This document shows positions 51,494-61,030 of a stretch of DNA of 64,000 nt, in pieces. Below the pieces are notes generated by a model. That model saw only the letters and a program-made list of their open reading frames with translations, was not told where the DNA came from and did no database searches. The stretch lies in the NCBI GenBank assembly GCA_947243795.1, contig OX365938.1, positions 579,463-643,462 of the forward strand, given 5' to 3'. The position numbers and the translations under genes are program-made. This DNA comes from Saccharomyces uvarum (lineage: Eukaryota; Ascomycota; Saccharomycetes; Saccharomycetales; Saccharomycetaceae). The stretch's first letter is position 1. Each line of letters begins with the position of its first letter.

Positions 51494-52152
51494 TTAGTTA
51501 TTTTTTCTTTGACGCTTATTCTCTCTTTCAACTGTGTCAATGTTTATTATATCGGAACTTTCATTGAGAGCTCCTTTGATAATCTTAATCTTGTTTTGAA
51601 GTTGTTGATCAAAAATATTATCGAATTCATACTCTTCAACGAATTGTTGAAAACAGTTCAAAAAGAGAAGAATAGTTCCAATTTTAGTCACTTTATGATT
51701 AAAGACCCAACCCTTAGGGTAATATTCCTATTTTTTAAGGTAAGACTAACGAAAAAGCAATATGTTCCAGTGGAATCATTTCTTTCGTGTAAGGAATTTT
51801 TGTCTTCATCGGAATCTATTGATATTAACCCTTTTTGTACAGTAAGAATCTTAATATTAACTTTATCAATTTCTTCATCGATTTCTATTAACTTGTCGAT
51901 TTCTGAAAAAAATTTTTTCTGTTTAGCCTTGTGTGCAATTCCATTCCTTTTATCGTTTAAATCGTCAATGAGCAGTTTGTAAAGTTTTAAATCATTTTGA
52001 GCTTTTTTCTTCTGTTTGTCTTCGATAGAAGTGTTAATACTTAATTCTTGAAATTCTTCAGTAGTATCTTGAATTTTTACTTTTGGTTGAACCTGCGTAG
52101 AAATGTTTTCGTTAGTAACCTTTCTTGTCTCATCCCTCACTGTGGTCGCCAT
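51494..52152 (-). pseudogene. Truncated, frameshifted Ty4-like gag
   Basis: The ATG at 52152 overlaps the end of the LTR (...TCAACATGGC). The first 154-codon frame begins MATTVRDETRKVTNENIS, which I recognise as similar to Ty4 Gag, and contains LHERNDSTGTY. A frame change near 51690 carries the similarity into a second frame (FQQFVEEYEFDNIFDQQLQNK, ESSDIINIDT), which loses similarity at about 51530, where the element is truncated. The zinc knuckle, protease and the rest of Pol are absent. Confidence 0.75.
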
Positions 52153-52376
52153 GTTGATAATTAGTAGTCCAGTAAGTACTAATAATTAATAATTAAGAAT
52201 AAGCAGTTCTTTCTTAATATATATAAAAGAAGTATATTAAACACACGCTGATCGGTTATATGAGACCCAATGGCTCAGACATAATTCGGAACATTGATGA
52301 TAAGTTATCAGGTATAACTCAACTCCTTATATGCTAGTATATGGTCAATTAATAGATCTTTATCTTTATTATTGTG
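52152..52376 (-). mobile_element. Truncated Ty4-like LTR (5' LTR of the gag remnant)
   Basis: The downstream ~225 bp of an LTR of the same family as 49177-49515: shared blocks TGTTGATAATTAGTAG, CAGTTCTTTCTTAATATATA, AACACACGCTG and TCTTTATTATTG. Similarity stops near 52376, so the upstream third of the LTR is missing. Confidence 0.7.
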
Positions 52377-55300
52377 GTTGGTAAGATAGCATGAGAAATA
52401 ACTATTGCCAAGTTTGAATAAATCAGTATACATCAAAAGCAATTTACAATTTTGTTTCAAGCCCACAAACCACTTTTGGTATCTGATATTTACATATTTT
52501 TATATTAAGGTACAGAGCAGCAATAAAAATGTCGGTAAATCACAAGTAAACTTCATAAAATACAAACCGCTAAATGTAAGCGGTAATGACAAACAAAGAA
52601 ATACTAGCCTTCTTCCTCTTTAGTCAGACTTGCATAAGATATACATGTTGGGGAAACGCTTGACCAGTTAAAAAAGTATCATATTCTTCTTATGAGACCC
52701 GCATAGGATTATATTTCTCAAGGTAGTTATTGAGCATTGCCAATGTTACATCTAAGTATCACATAAATAAATTCATTTGGTTATGAACGATCTAAACAAC
52801 AGAATGTGGTAAAATTAAATGAGTAAGTATGATAAATATATACAAGCTATTTTGGAAAAGAAAGTATTGCATGTCTTTACCAAATTTGCAACACAGCCCA
52901 AAAAACTCTACAGGTCACTAAAAATTTCATTTTGTCCAGTCTACTCAGGATGCATGCAAATGGCCAATAATGGAAATCATCGAGCTTGGTTCTTTATTCA
53001 ATTGCAGCTTCCCTTCGAATATTGGCACCTCTTTATTTTGTCATTATCCCTTCTTGTCGGCCTGTAAAATTTTTAGAAAAAAGCAAAAAAATCAAGTACC
53101 GTTGGTAATAGCAATAACAACAGTTTAACAATATTGATCGTGGACAATCCCTATATGCGTTCCAAATACCACTTTCAACTGGAATTATTAAAAATCCTGT
53201 GTTGATTTTGAAGTTCTCATCATCCTCCCTCTAATGCAAACGTATTTGCCTTAGTGCCTCTCTTTGCTTTTTCGATTACTTCCTTCACATAATTGTCAAA
53301 TAGTAACTAAAATGCCAGATAAAGCTTTGCCGATGCACGTAGATTCTAAACCTTTTCACACCACACTAGTTACCCTTTTACGCCCAATCAAGTCCATTTT
53401 CGTTCATGACAGAGATCATGCCCCTCTACAGCTAATATAGTTGCTGCTGTTCTGTTTCTTCACCATGGCAGTGCCTGCTTTTTCCCCAGTAATGCCATTA
53501 AGTAGGTTATTCACACATTATATGAAAAGAAGTCTATAAGGAGATAGGTGACGTTGGTAAAACTATTATCACCTTTTTTGCTCGTCTTGGTTGGTGTGTG
53601 TCCTGTTTGGTCTGGGCTACTGTTTTGTCCCTAAATATGCAGGATCATATTACTGTTCAATTTCGTTATTAGAGATCCACATCGTCGAATGCTACAATGT
53701 TATTTGTAGGTAAATGTTGGTGCGGTGTCATGAATTATAAATAGCAAACTAAGATTTTACTAGGTTTTATCGTCCCTATAGATTATTTCCTGTTCTCATT
53801 TAGACACTTCTGGTGTATTGTCGACAAGAACATTTTCCCCTCTTGTAAGTCATTCTATTTGGGTATTAATATTCAGAACTTTTGAAAAAACATCTTCACA
53901 AGATTTCCAAAGAGAGTTTATTAAAAGGCTTAGCCACGGCTGATACAGAAAATTGGTTACAACCTAAAGGTTGTAATTTCTTAAGTTCGAAATGCCATTA
54001 ATATCTTTATAGGCAGAAATTTTATTTTGGCCAACGATTACGTCGTCATATTCGATATGAAAGGGAAACTCAAAAGCTGTTAGATTGTTATACAATGGTA
54101 GCATGCGCGGTGATAATGCACATGGTTTTTGGTCAGAATAGTAACCGGAGAAAAAACAAGAAAAATGCTTAAATTCTTGGTCTCTGTGCCAAGATTGGCT
54201 GAATTCCAAACACATGAGATAGAAAATACTAAATTTCTGACAAGAACTTACACAGGCTTATAAAATATCTAATTGTTCGAAGATCATTCTTCAAAGAAGA
54301 CGAGGAGGCAAAAATTTATCTTGTAATCGATTTTGTACAGATAGTGCAATAACTCCCCCCTAGTTTGGAAATAAAAGTCAAAATCAAGCCTAAACAGAAG
54401 GTACGGCATTATTCACGAGCAATATACAATTTGCTTATCCTTAACTTAGTTGAAACAAGAATTACTAGGGAATTCTAGTAGGCTCCATAAACTGTAAAAC
54501 GTACAACCCATTAGTTACCTCATTTGCACGGTTTTTACATTTTGAGACTCACCCTGTGGAATTGTTTTGAGATTTCCAGCTTACTGAATGTGGACAATCT
54601 AACAAGCGAATCAATAAATTCGTTAATGAAATGAGATAAGAAAGTGACATTAAGGCCTATCTATTGCATTTTAATATTTTGAATAGAGAGCACGGTAGCC
54701 ATGTCCTCTTATTATAGATGGAACTCTTTCAATAATACTGAACATTTGACATGTAATGTTCCGTTAAATAAATTAGAGCTAGATCCTTTTAAGCTATTAG
54801 GATTTCCAATATTCTACGAACATTTTTTTATATAGTCCCGCCAAATGCATTGGTTAGTGGAAGCCGGAGGGATTCACAGAACTCTTGCAAAAAAGTAACG
54901 ACTCCCGCATTCTTTCCCGTATTAAGTCGAAAGTTTAGGCACACTATGTACCCAACGGCTTATCACTTACCTAGCATGTAGTTAATGAAGCATATCGATA
55001 TAGCCATTTTTCATTCATGTGAAAAAATGCCTGTCCAGAGTTGCAGAGGTGTTTGTTTATCAATACATTTTGAAGCCCAGCAATATTGCCACCATGAGAG
55101 GTCACTATGACTAACGTTTTTTTTTCAACTTCAAAAAATACCGCCAAAAATAGAATGCCAGAAAGGGAACCGCTCTATATCGCTTATAGCTGGTAATTCA
55201 AGGTATATCATGGAATTAAGCGTTCTACTCGATTGCGCTTTTCTCTTCAAAGAAACGAAGTGTAATTCTAGCCAGCCCTGGGCTTCTTATTTCGGAATGG

Positions 55301-55393
55301 ACCCCCAACTCGATTTCAAGTCAACTGCAGAGCCTCACTTTTCTACGGCTGTTTCTGACAGAATTCTTTTTACGTATATCGCTTATTGCCGAA

Positions 55394-55440
55394 AAACCTT
55401 ATTTATAAGAAACCTTATTTATGAGAAACCTTATTTTGCG
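55394..55440 (+). repeat. 16-bp tandem repeat, three copies
   Basis: AAACCTTATTTATAAG, AAACCTTATTTATGAG and AAACCTTATTTTGCG in immediate succession. Confidence 0.85.
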
Positions 55441-55666
55441 TTAAAGTTTTGAAAACATTTCTTCGTTTTCACAAAACCGCGCAGCCTTAAACTTCCAGAA
55501 TGTTTTTCACAAAATTATTATAGGGCTGCATTTCGGTTTTTTTTTCCACAGTCACACCAGTAGGAAATATATTATCAAGAACTGCCAATGGCAGCAGTTT
55601 CAAAATCTGACGCACTAAAGCTAATTTTCCCTTTTTCTTCATGGATTTCTCAGGAAATGTGGCCCG

Positions 55667-55985
55667 ATTTAGAAGTTCATGATAGACAGAAAGAATGTTT
55701 ATACTGCAGGATTGTTGTGCAACCCGTCACGTGTACTCCGAAGCGCGTCTGAAAGTAATCTTGCAGTAGAAATGGTACTACTTTTTATTTTATTTTATCG
55801 TACAAGCATTTTATCAGTTTCAAAAGTTGGCCCAAAAATTTGTTCTTCTCTCTTTCTATATGGCTTTTTAAGGAATTATGCTTTAGTCCCATTTAGAAGT
55901 GCATGATAAACAAAAGAATGTTTATACTACAGGATTGTTGTGCAACCCGTTATGTGTACTCCGAAGCGCGTTTGACAGTAAGCGT
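55667..55985 (+). repeat. Diverged duplication (~95 bp, period ~223 bp) in the FLO10 upstream region
   Basis: Copy 1 begins ATTTAGAAGTTCATGATAG at 55667 and copy 2 ATTTAGAAGTGCATGATAA at 55891; both continue through GAATGTTTATACT and AGGATTGTTGTGCAACCCGT to GTGTACTCCGAAGCGCGT. Copy 1 contains CACGTG (55728-55733), which is TATGTG in copy 2. Confidence 0.85.
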
Positions 55986-56267
55986 ACATCAGGCGTAGTA
56001 GCACGTTTATATTTTTTTCCAGTTTATTTTGCATCTGTTCCTACTACAGGAACAAAATGATTGACGTCAAACTCATTGTGAAACAGGACCACCGCTTGAA
56101 GTTGCTTTCGGTAGAATTTCAATGTTAGTTGTGGAGAAATACGGTTGAAATTGATTTCTGTGAAGAATGGCCAACGCCTTAATTATTTCGGAAATATTGC
56201 AGCATCAAATACTGGTCAGTTCCGCACATATTTGCTCAAAACATGCTATATCCCGAAATCCTTAACA

Positions 56268-56275
56268 TATATAAG
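56268..56275 (+). promoter_or_regulatory. FLO10 TATA box
   Basis: TATATAAG, about 100 bp upstream of the ATG, the best TATA match before the gene. Confidence 0.65.
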
Positions 56276-56370
56276 AGCAGTTCTTACTTTTGTTTCTTGA
56301 CAATAAGTTTTTCTCAAAGGTTCTTCTTAGAATCGTTTAATAACATTGGATAATAAACCAAGAAAAGCCT

Positions 56371-59300
56371 ATGTCTCGTCATTACATATTTTCGACGGTC
56401 CTCGCCTTCCTGGCTCTAGTTAATGTAACTTCAGGAAGCACAGAGGCATGTTTGCCAGCAGGTGAAAAAAAAAGCGGGATGAACATCAACTTTTACCAGT
56501 ATTCATTAAAGGATTCGTCCACATACTCCAATGCAGAATATATGGCTCATGGGTACGCAGATAAGGAAAAGTTAGGTTCTGTTGGTGGTCAGACAAAAAT
56601 CTCGATTGACTATAATATTCCATGTTCACCTGAACCTTGCGATTGTGACGAAGAATCTTCTGACGACAACTCTTCGGAGGCTTCAGCTGTGAAGCGTGAA
56701 AATAAGCGTTGTTCCGATGCCGCAGCCAAGAAACGTGATGGTGTCGATTGTGACCAAGGCGCTGCCTACTGGAGTTCAGATCTGTTTGGTTTTTATACCA
56801 CGCCAACAAACGTAACTGTGGAAATGACAGGTTACTTTTTACCACCAAAAACTGGTACTTACACGTTTGGTTTTGGTTCAGTAGATGATTCGGCAATCTT
56901 ATCTATTGGTGGTAATGTCGCATTTGAATGTTGTAAACAAGAACAGCCCCCTGTTACGTCAACTGATTTTACAATCAACGGTATTAAACCATGGAATGCA
57001 GATGCCCCTACCAACATAGAGGGATCAGTGTACATGTACGCTGATTACTACTATCCAATGAAAATTGTTTACTCGAATGCTGTTTCTTGGGGTACACTTC
57101 CAATTAGCGTAACATTACCAGATGGCACTAGTGTTAGTGATGACTTCAACGGGTACGTCTATTCCTTTGATGATGATCTAACTGAAGCTAATTGTACAGT
57201 GCCAAATCCTGCAAGTCATACGACGTCTAGCACATCTACTGAATCCAAGAGCAGTACTGCCACATCGTCTACTGAATGTACCACTTGTGATGTGACATCC
57301 TCTACTGGATACTCCAGTAGCGCTGCTACATCATCCACTGAATGTACCACTTGTGATGTGACATCCTCTACTGAATACTCCAGTAGCGCTGCTACTTCAT
57401 CCACTGAATGTACCACTTGTGATGTGACATCCTCTACTGGATACTCCAGTAGCGCTGCTACATCATCCACTGAATGTACCACTTGTGATGTGACATCCTC
57501 TACTGGATACTCCAGTAGCGCTGCTACATCATCCACTGAATGTACCACTTGTGATGTGACATCCTCTACTGAATACTCCAGTAGCGCTGCTACTTCATCC
57601 ACTGAATGTACCACTTGTGATGTGACATCCTCTACTGGATACTCCAGTAGCGCTGCTACACCATCCACTGAATCTACCAGCAGTGCCGCTACATCCACTG
57701 AATGTACCACTTGTGATGTGACATCCTCTACTGGATACTCCAGTAGCGCTGCTACATCATCCACTGAATGTACCACTTGTGATGTGACATCCTCTACTGG
57801 ATACTCCAGTAGCGCTGCTACACCATCCACTGAATGTACCACTTGTGATGTGACATCCTCTACTGGATACTCCAGTAGCGCTGCTACACCATCCACTGAA
57901 TCTACCAGCAGTGCTGCTACATCCTCTACTGGATACTCCAGCAGCGCTGTAGTATCATCCACTGAATGTACCACTTGTGATGTGACATCCTCTACTGAAT
58001 ACTCCAGCAGCATTGCTACGTCATCCACTGAATGTACCACTTGTAATGTGACATCTTCTACTGGATACTCCAGCAGCGCTGTAGTATCATCCACTGAATA
58101 CTCCAGCAGTGCCGCCACATCCACTGAATGTACCACTTGTGATGTGACATCCTCTACTGGATACTCCAGTAGCGCTGCTACACCATCCACTGAATCTACC
58201 AGCAGTGCTGCTACATCCTCTACTGGATACTCCAGTAGCGCTATAGTATCCTCTAGTGAATATACCAGCAGTGCTGCTACATCCTCTACTGAATACTCCA
58301 GCAGCATTGCTACGTCATCCACTGAATGTACCACTTGTAATGTGACATATTCTACTGGATACTCCAGCAGCGCTGTAGTATCATCCACTGAATCTACCAG
58401 CAGTGCCGTCACATCTCCGATATCTACCAGCAGTGCTTCATCGTCGTTCACCGAAGTCAGCACCACTAGTTATTCTGAATTGCCTGTGCGTAGTATTTCC
58501 CCAATATATCCAAGTAATCAAACCATGTCTACTAGTTTTGTTACCTCTCCACTGGTTACTTCCAAGTCATCCCAATCATCAGAGTCATCTGGGTCATCTA
58601 CAATCCCACTTACTTCTACCACATCAGAAATCAAATCACCTACTATAAAACCAAAATTCGCTACTACCTCCGGATCATCTACTGACTCAGTCACTAGCTC
58701 TTCCACATCAACTGTAAACTCGTCAACTACCGGTTCTTCCTCACAAACTACTGATTTAACCACTAGTTCCTCTGAATCATCTACTCCAGCCAGTGCCCGT
58801 AGTACTTCTACCACTAGTTCCTCTGAATCATCTACTCCAGCCAGTGCCCGTAGTACTTCTACCACTAGTTCCTCTGAATCATCTACTCCAGCCAGTGCCC
58901 GTAGTACTTCTAATACTTCATCTGAATCATCTATTCCAGCCAGTGCCCGTGGTACTTCTACCACTAGCTCCAAGGATCAAGAAACCACAAAGTCTTCAAC
59001 CTTTACTTTGCCCGGTTCTGATTCCCCAAAGTCCTCTGAGTCATTCAAATCTTCTATTTCATCTACCGGTGCATCTACCGAAACTTCTCATAGTCAAGGG
59101 AAATCCATTATCACCCCAACCACCTACTCCAGCAGTCATGAAATTACTACTACCTCTGCCTCTGCTTCAATCTCTTCCACTACTACTTCCACTGGTGCTA
59201 GTATATCCAGTAGCAAAACTGACTTTACAAGTCCTTCCACTGGAGCTAACACATTTAGAAGTGAAACCGGTGTTTTTACTTCTTCCTCTGCTTCATCTTC

Positions 59301-60240
59301 CAAGGCACAAGAAACAACCAGTAGCAGCATTGCTTCCGGACCTTACCAGGATCGTACTACTATCCAAAGAGTTACGCCTACTGCTACGAAAACAAATGAA
59401 CAAACCACTTTGGTTACTGTAACTTCCTGTGAATCCCATGTGTGTACCGAGTCGGTATCGTCGGCTATCATTTCTACAGCCACAACTACGGTTAGTGGTG
59501 TGGCTACAGAATACACTACATGGTGTCCTATGTCTACCACAGAGCCAAGTAAACAAACTACATTGATTACCGTTACTTCTTGCGAATCTGGTGTCTGTTC
59601 TGAGACTGCCACTTCTGCTATCGTTTCCACCGCTACGACCACTGTTAGTGGCGTCGCTACGGAATACACTACATGGTGTCCTATGTCTACCACAGAGCCA
59701 ACAAAGCAAACTACTTTAGTTACAGTTACTTCCTGTGAATCTGGTGTCTGTTCCAAGACCGCGTCTCCTGCCATCGTTTCTACAGCCACAACTTTCGTAA
59801 ATGACGCTGTTACAGTGTATACAACATGGTGCCCATTAACAGCCAGTACAGCAATGGTTAGCGCCAGTGCTAGTACCGGCGTTACTGGTACCTCTGCCAT
59901 TCCAGAAGCAACTGAAACAAAAACCATAACCCACGGTAACGGTAACGATGTATCTTCGATTTCAGGATCTGGTTATGCTGAAGAACATACAACCGCTACC
60001 AGTGAAATTTCCCATACAAACGGCGCTTCTTCTGTGTTGGCCACTGCCAACACCGAAGTCCTAGCAAGTTCCATCTTGAGCACTGTCTCGCAACAACCCC
60101 GTAGTACTTCCACAAGCGGCGTGGCAGCATCTAGCACCGCTTCTTTAGAAATGTCAAGCTACGCTGGTATTGCCAACGGACTACTAGCCAATAGTGCTCT
60201 GAGTGTCTTCATTGCCTCCGTATTGCTGGCAATCGTTTGA
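56371..60240 (+). CDS. FLO10: Flocculin Flo10 (GPI cell-wall adhesin)
   Basis: Cell-surface lectin for flocculation, invasion and adhesion. The 1289 residues contain a signal peptide (~1-22, [17 protein letters not shown]); a PA14 domain (~70-245: [35 protein letters not shown] with the Asp-Asp Ca-binding pair, CC pair, [12 protein letters not shown]); dibasic KR sites at ~107 and ~125, possible Kex2 targets; a Ser/Thr stalk with ~22-residue repeats containing CTTC (295-690) and ~17-residue [16 protein letters not shown] repeats (795-870); three ~45-residue C-terminal repeats ([11 protein letters not shown]...EYTTWCP, ~1008-1155); and a GPI-anchor tail. Cerevisiae Flo10 has 1169 residues with different stalk repeats. 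It is intact and the last gene before the telomere. Confidence 0.95.
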   Translation: MSRHYIFSTVLAFLALVNVTSGSTEACLPAGEKKSGMNINFYQYSLKDSSTYSNAEYMAHGYADKEKLGSVGGQTKISIDYNIPCSPEPCDCDEESSDDNSSEASAVKRENKRCSDAAAKKRDGVDCDQGAAYWSSDLFGFYTTPTNVTVEMTGYFLPPKTGTYTFGFGSVDDSAILSIGGNVAFECCKQEQPPVTSTDFTINGIKPWNADAPTNIEGSVYMYADYYYPMKIVYSNAVSWGTLPISVTLPDGTSVSDDFNGYVYSFDDDLTEANCTVPNPASHTTSSTSTESKSSTATSSTECTTCDVTSSTGYSSSAATSSTECTTCDVTSSTEYSSSAATSSTECTTCDVTSSTGYSSSAATSSTECTTCDVTSSTGYSSSAATSSTECTTCDVTSSTEYSSSAATSSTECTTCDVTSSTGYSSSAATPSTESTSSAATSTECTTCDVTSSTGYSSSAATSSTECTTCDVTSSTGYSSSAATPSTECTTCDVTSSTGYSSSAATPSTESTSSAATSSTGYSSSAVVSSTECTTCDVTSSTEYSSSIATSSTECTTCNVTSSTGYSSSAVVSSTEYSSSAATSTECTTCDVTSSTGYSSSAATPSTESTSSAATSSTGYSSSAIVSSSEYTSSAATSSTEYSSSIATSSTECTTCNVTYSTGYSSSAVVSSTESTSSAVTSPISTSSASSSFTEVSTTSYSELPVRSISPIYPSNQTMSTSFVTSPLVTSKSSQSSESSGSSTIPLTSTTSEIKSPTIKPKFATTSGSSTDSVTSSSTSTVNSSTTGSSSQTTDLTTSSSESSTPASARSTSTTSSSESSTPASARSTSTTSSSESSTPASARSTSNTSSESSIPASARGTSTTSSKDQETTKSSTFTLPGSDSPKSSESFKSSISSTGASTETSHSQGKSIITPTTYSSSHEITTTSASASISSTTTSTGASISSSKTDFTSPSTGANTFRSETGVFTSSSASSSKAQETTSSSIASGPYQDRTTIQRVTPTATKTNEQTTLVTVTSCESHVCTESVSSAIISTATTTVSGVATEYTTWCPMSTTEPSKQTTLITVTSCESGVCSETATSAIVSTATTTVSGVATEYTTWCPMSTTEPTKQTTLVTVTSCESGVCSKTASPAIVSTATTFVNDAVTVYTTWCPLTASTAMVSASASTGVTGTSAIPEATETKTITHGNGNDVSSISGSGYAEEHTTATSEISHTNGASSVLATANTEVLASSILSTVSQQPRSTSTSGVAASSTASLEMSSYAGIANGLLANSALSVFIASVLLAIV
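57255..58430 (+). repeat. 66-bp minisatellite array in FLO10 stalk
   Basis: Roughly 18 units of a 66-bp (22-codon) repeat encoding variants of [22 protein letters not shown], with shortened and hybrid units toward the 3' end ([22 protein letters not shown]). Near-identity of the first units implies recent homogenisation. Confidence 0.9.
58755..58975 (+). repeat. 51-bp minisatellite in FLO10 stalk
   Basis: Four copies of a unit encoding [17 protein letters not shown]; the first three are essentially identical and the fourth has diverged ([18 protein letters not shown]). Confidence 0.85.
59395..59840 (+). repeat. Three ~150-bp C-terminal flocculin repeats
   Basis: Each unit encodes (Q)[13 protein letters not shown]...SA(I)[20 protein letters not shown], with four Cys-containing positions conserved. 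The third is the most diverged ([16 protein letters not shown]). Confidence 0.85.
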
Positions 60241-61030
60241 TAAGGATAACTCTCTGTATTTACTTATACCCCTACCTTTATGGTTATATAAACATTCATA
60301 GATTTCATTTCTACTTTCTATATTGTATCTATTAAAATATTCTATAAATGTAACTGAAACACTATCACACATAACTTGATTAAACATCAGAAGGATCGTT
60401 CATACTACTTTAGCAAGGACTGTTTTATCGAAATGAATCTTCGTTTGTATTTAGGTGTTGGTGAAACCGTAACACCTTTTCTTGATTAGCAGTAGAGATG
60501 ACCGAACCAACAGCTTCTGTAGTCACATACCAAAGAGGTAGAGATGTCCTAAGGATTATTTGCACATATATGCGGATTGGCAACGAAAGATGCAAAAAAT
60601 CGGATGCGCACGTGTTTCTAGGGGCCCGTAAAAGTGTTGTCTAAATCGTTTTTTTTTAGTATGGACTTGAGGAAATGAACAAATTTTCATGTTGATTTCG
60701 AGCATACCGCAATAGGTAATTCCTCAGCCGAACGCGCGTTTCCTAAATATGGTCACATGACTGTCACATGACCATGTCGGAACACGCTGCCCAAGAAAAA
60801 GTTTTCAGCCGCACATGCAAGGCACGTCAGCTGGGCGGCTAAGTAAGTAAGTGGTAATATTAAGAGAAGCTAAGATGAGTGAAGTGAACGATGGGTGTAT
60901 GCGGTGGCTCAATTTCCTGTGGGTCTGTATTCATGTCACCGGGGAATAAGAACATGGAAATCATGGTATGGCAGTGATGAAGGTATGTGCAAATGTGAGA
61001 ATGTTGCGGTGATTAGTGAGTATTATATTT
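60241..61030. other. FLO10 downstream DNA and start of the subtelomere
   Basis: 790 bp without a gene. It contains FLO10 3' signals (TATATAAAC near 60284), a pair of direct GTCACATGAC repeats at 60752-60772, and from about 60840 onward a shift to C-poor, G/T-rich sequence on the plus strand that continues to the telomere. Confidence 0.55.

Larger units (their letters stand above)
52377..56370. promoter_or_regulatory. Long gene-less region upstream of FLO10
   Basis: 4 kb with no convincing gene; the longest frames (82 codons at 52819, 83 at 53964 on the minus strand, 80 at 55210) lack any family feature. It contains a 16-bp triple tandem repeat at 55394-55440, a duplicated block of about 223-bp period (55667-55985), and a TATA box at 56268. 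Long upstream regions are typical of FLO genes, which integrate many regulators (Flo8, Sfl1, Tup1-Ssn6); I cannot assign individual sites. Confidence 0.5.

Noticed and set aside
52819-53067. 82-codon plus-strand frame near the Ty debris
   Set aside because: Short, with no homolog I recognise and no upstream promoter feature; expected by chance in 4 kb of AT-rich DNA.
57216-58466. 416-codon open frame antisense to FLO10
   Set aside because: The 66-bp repeat is a multiple of three and happens to lack stops on the other strand, so the frame is an automatic by-product of the array and is itself perfectly periodic.
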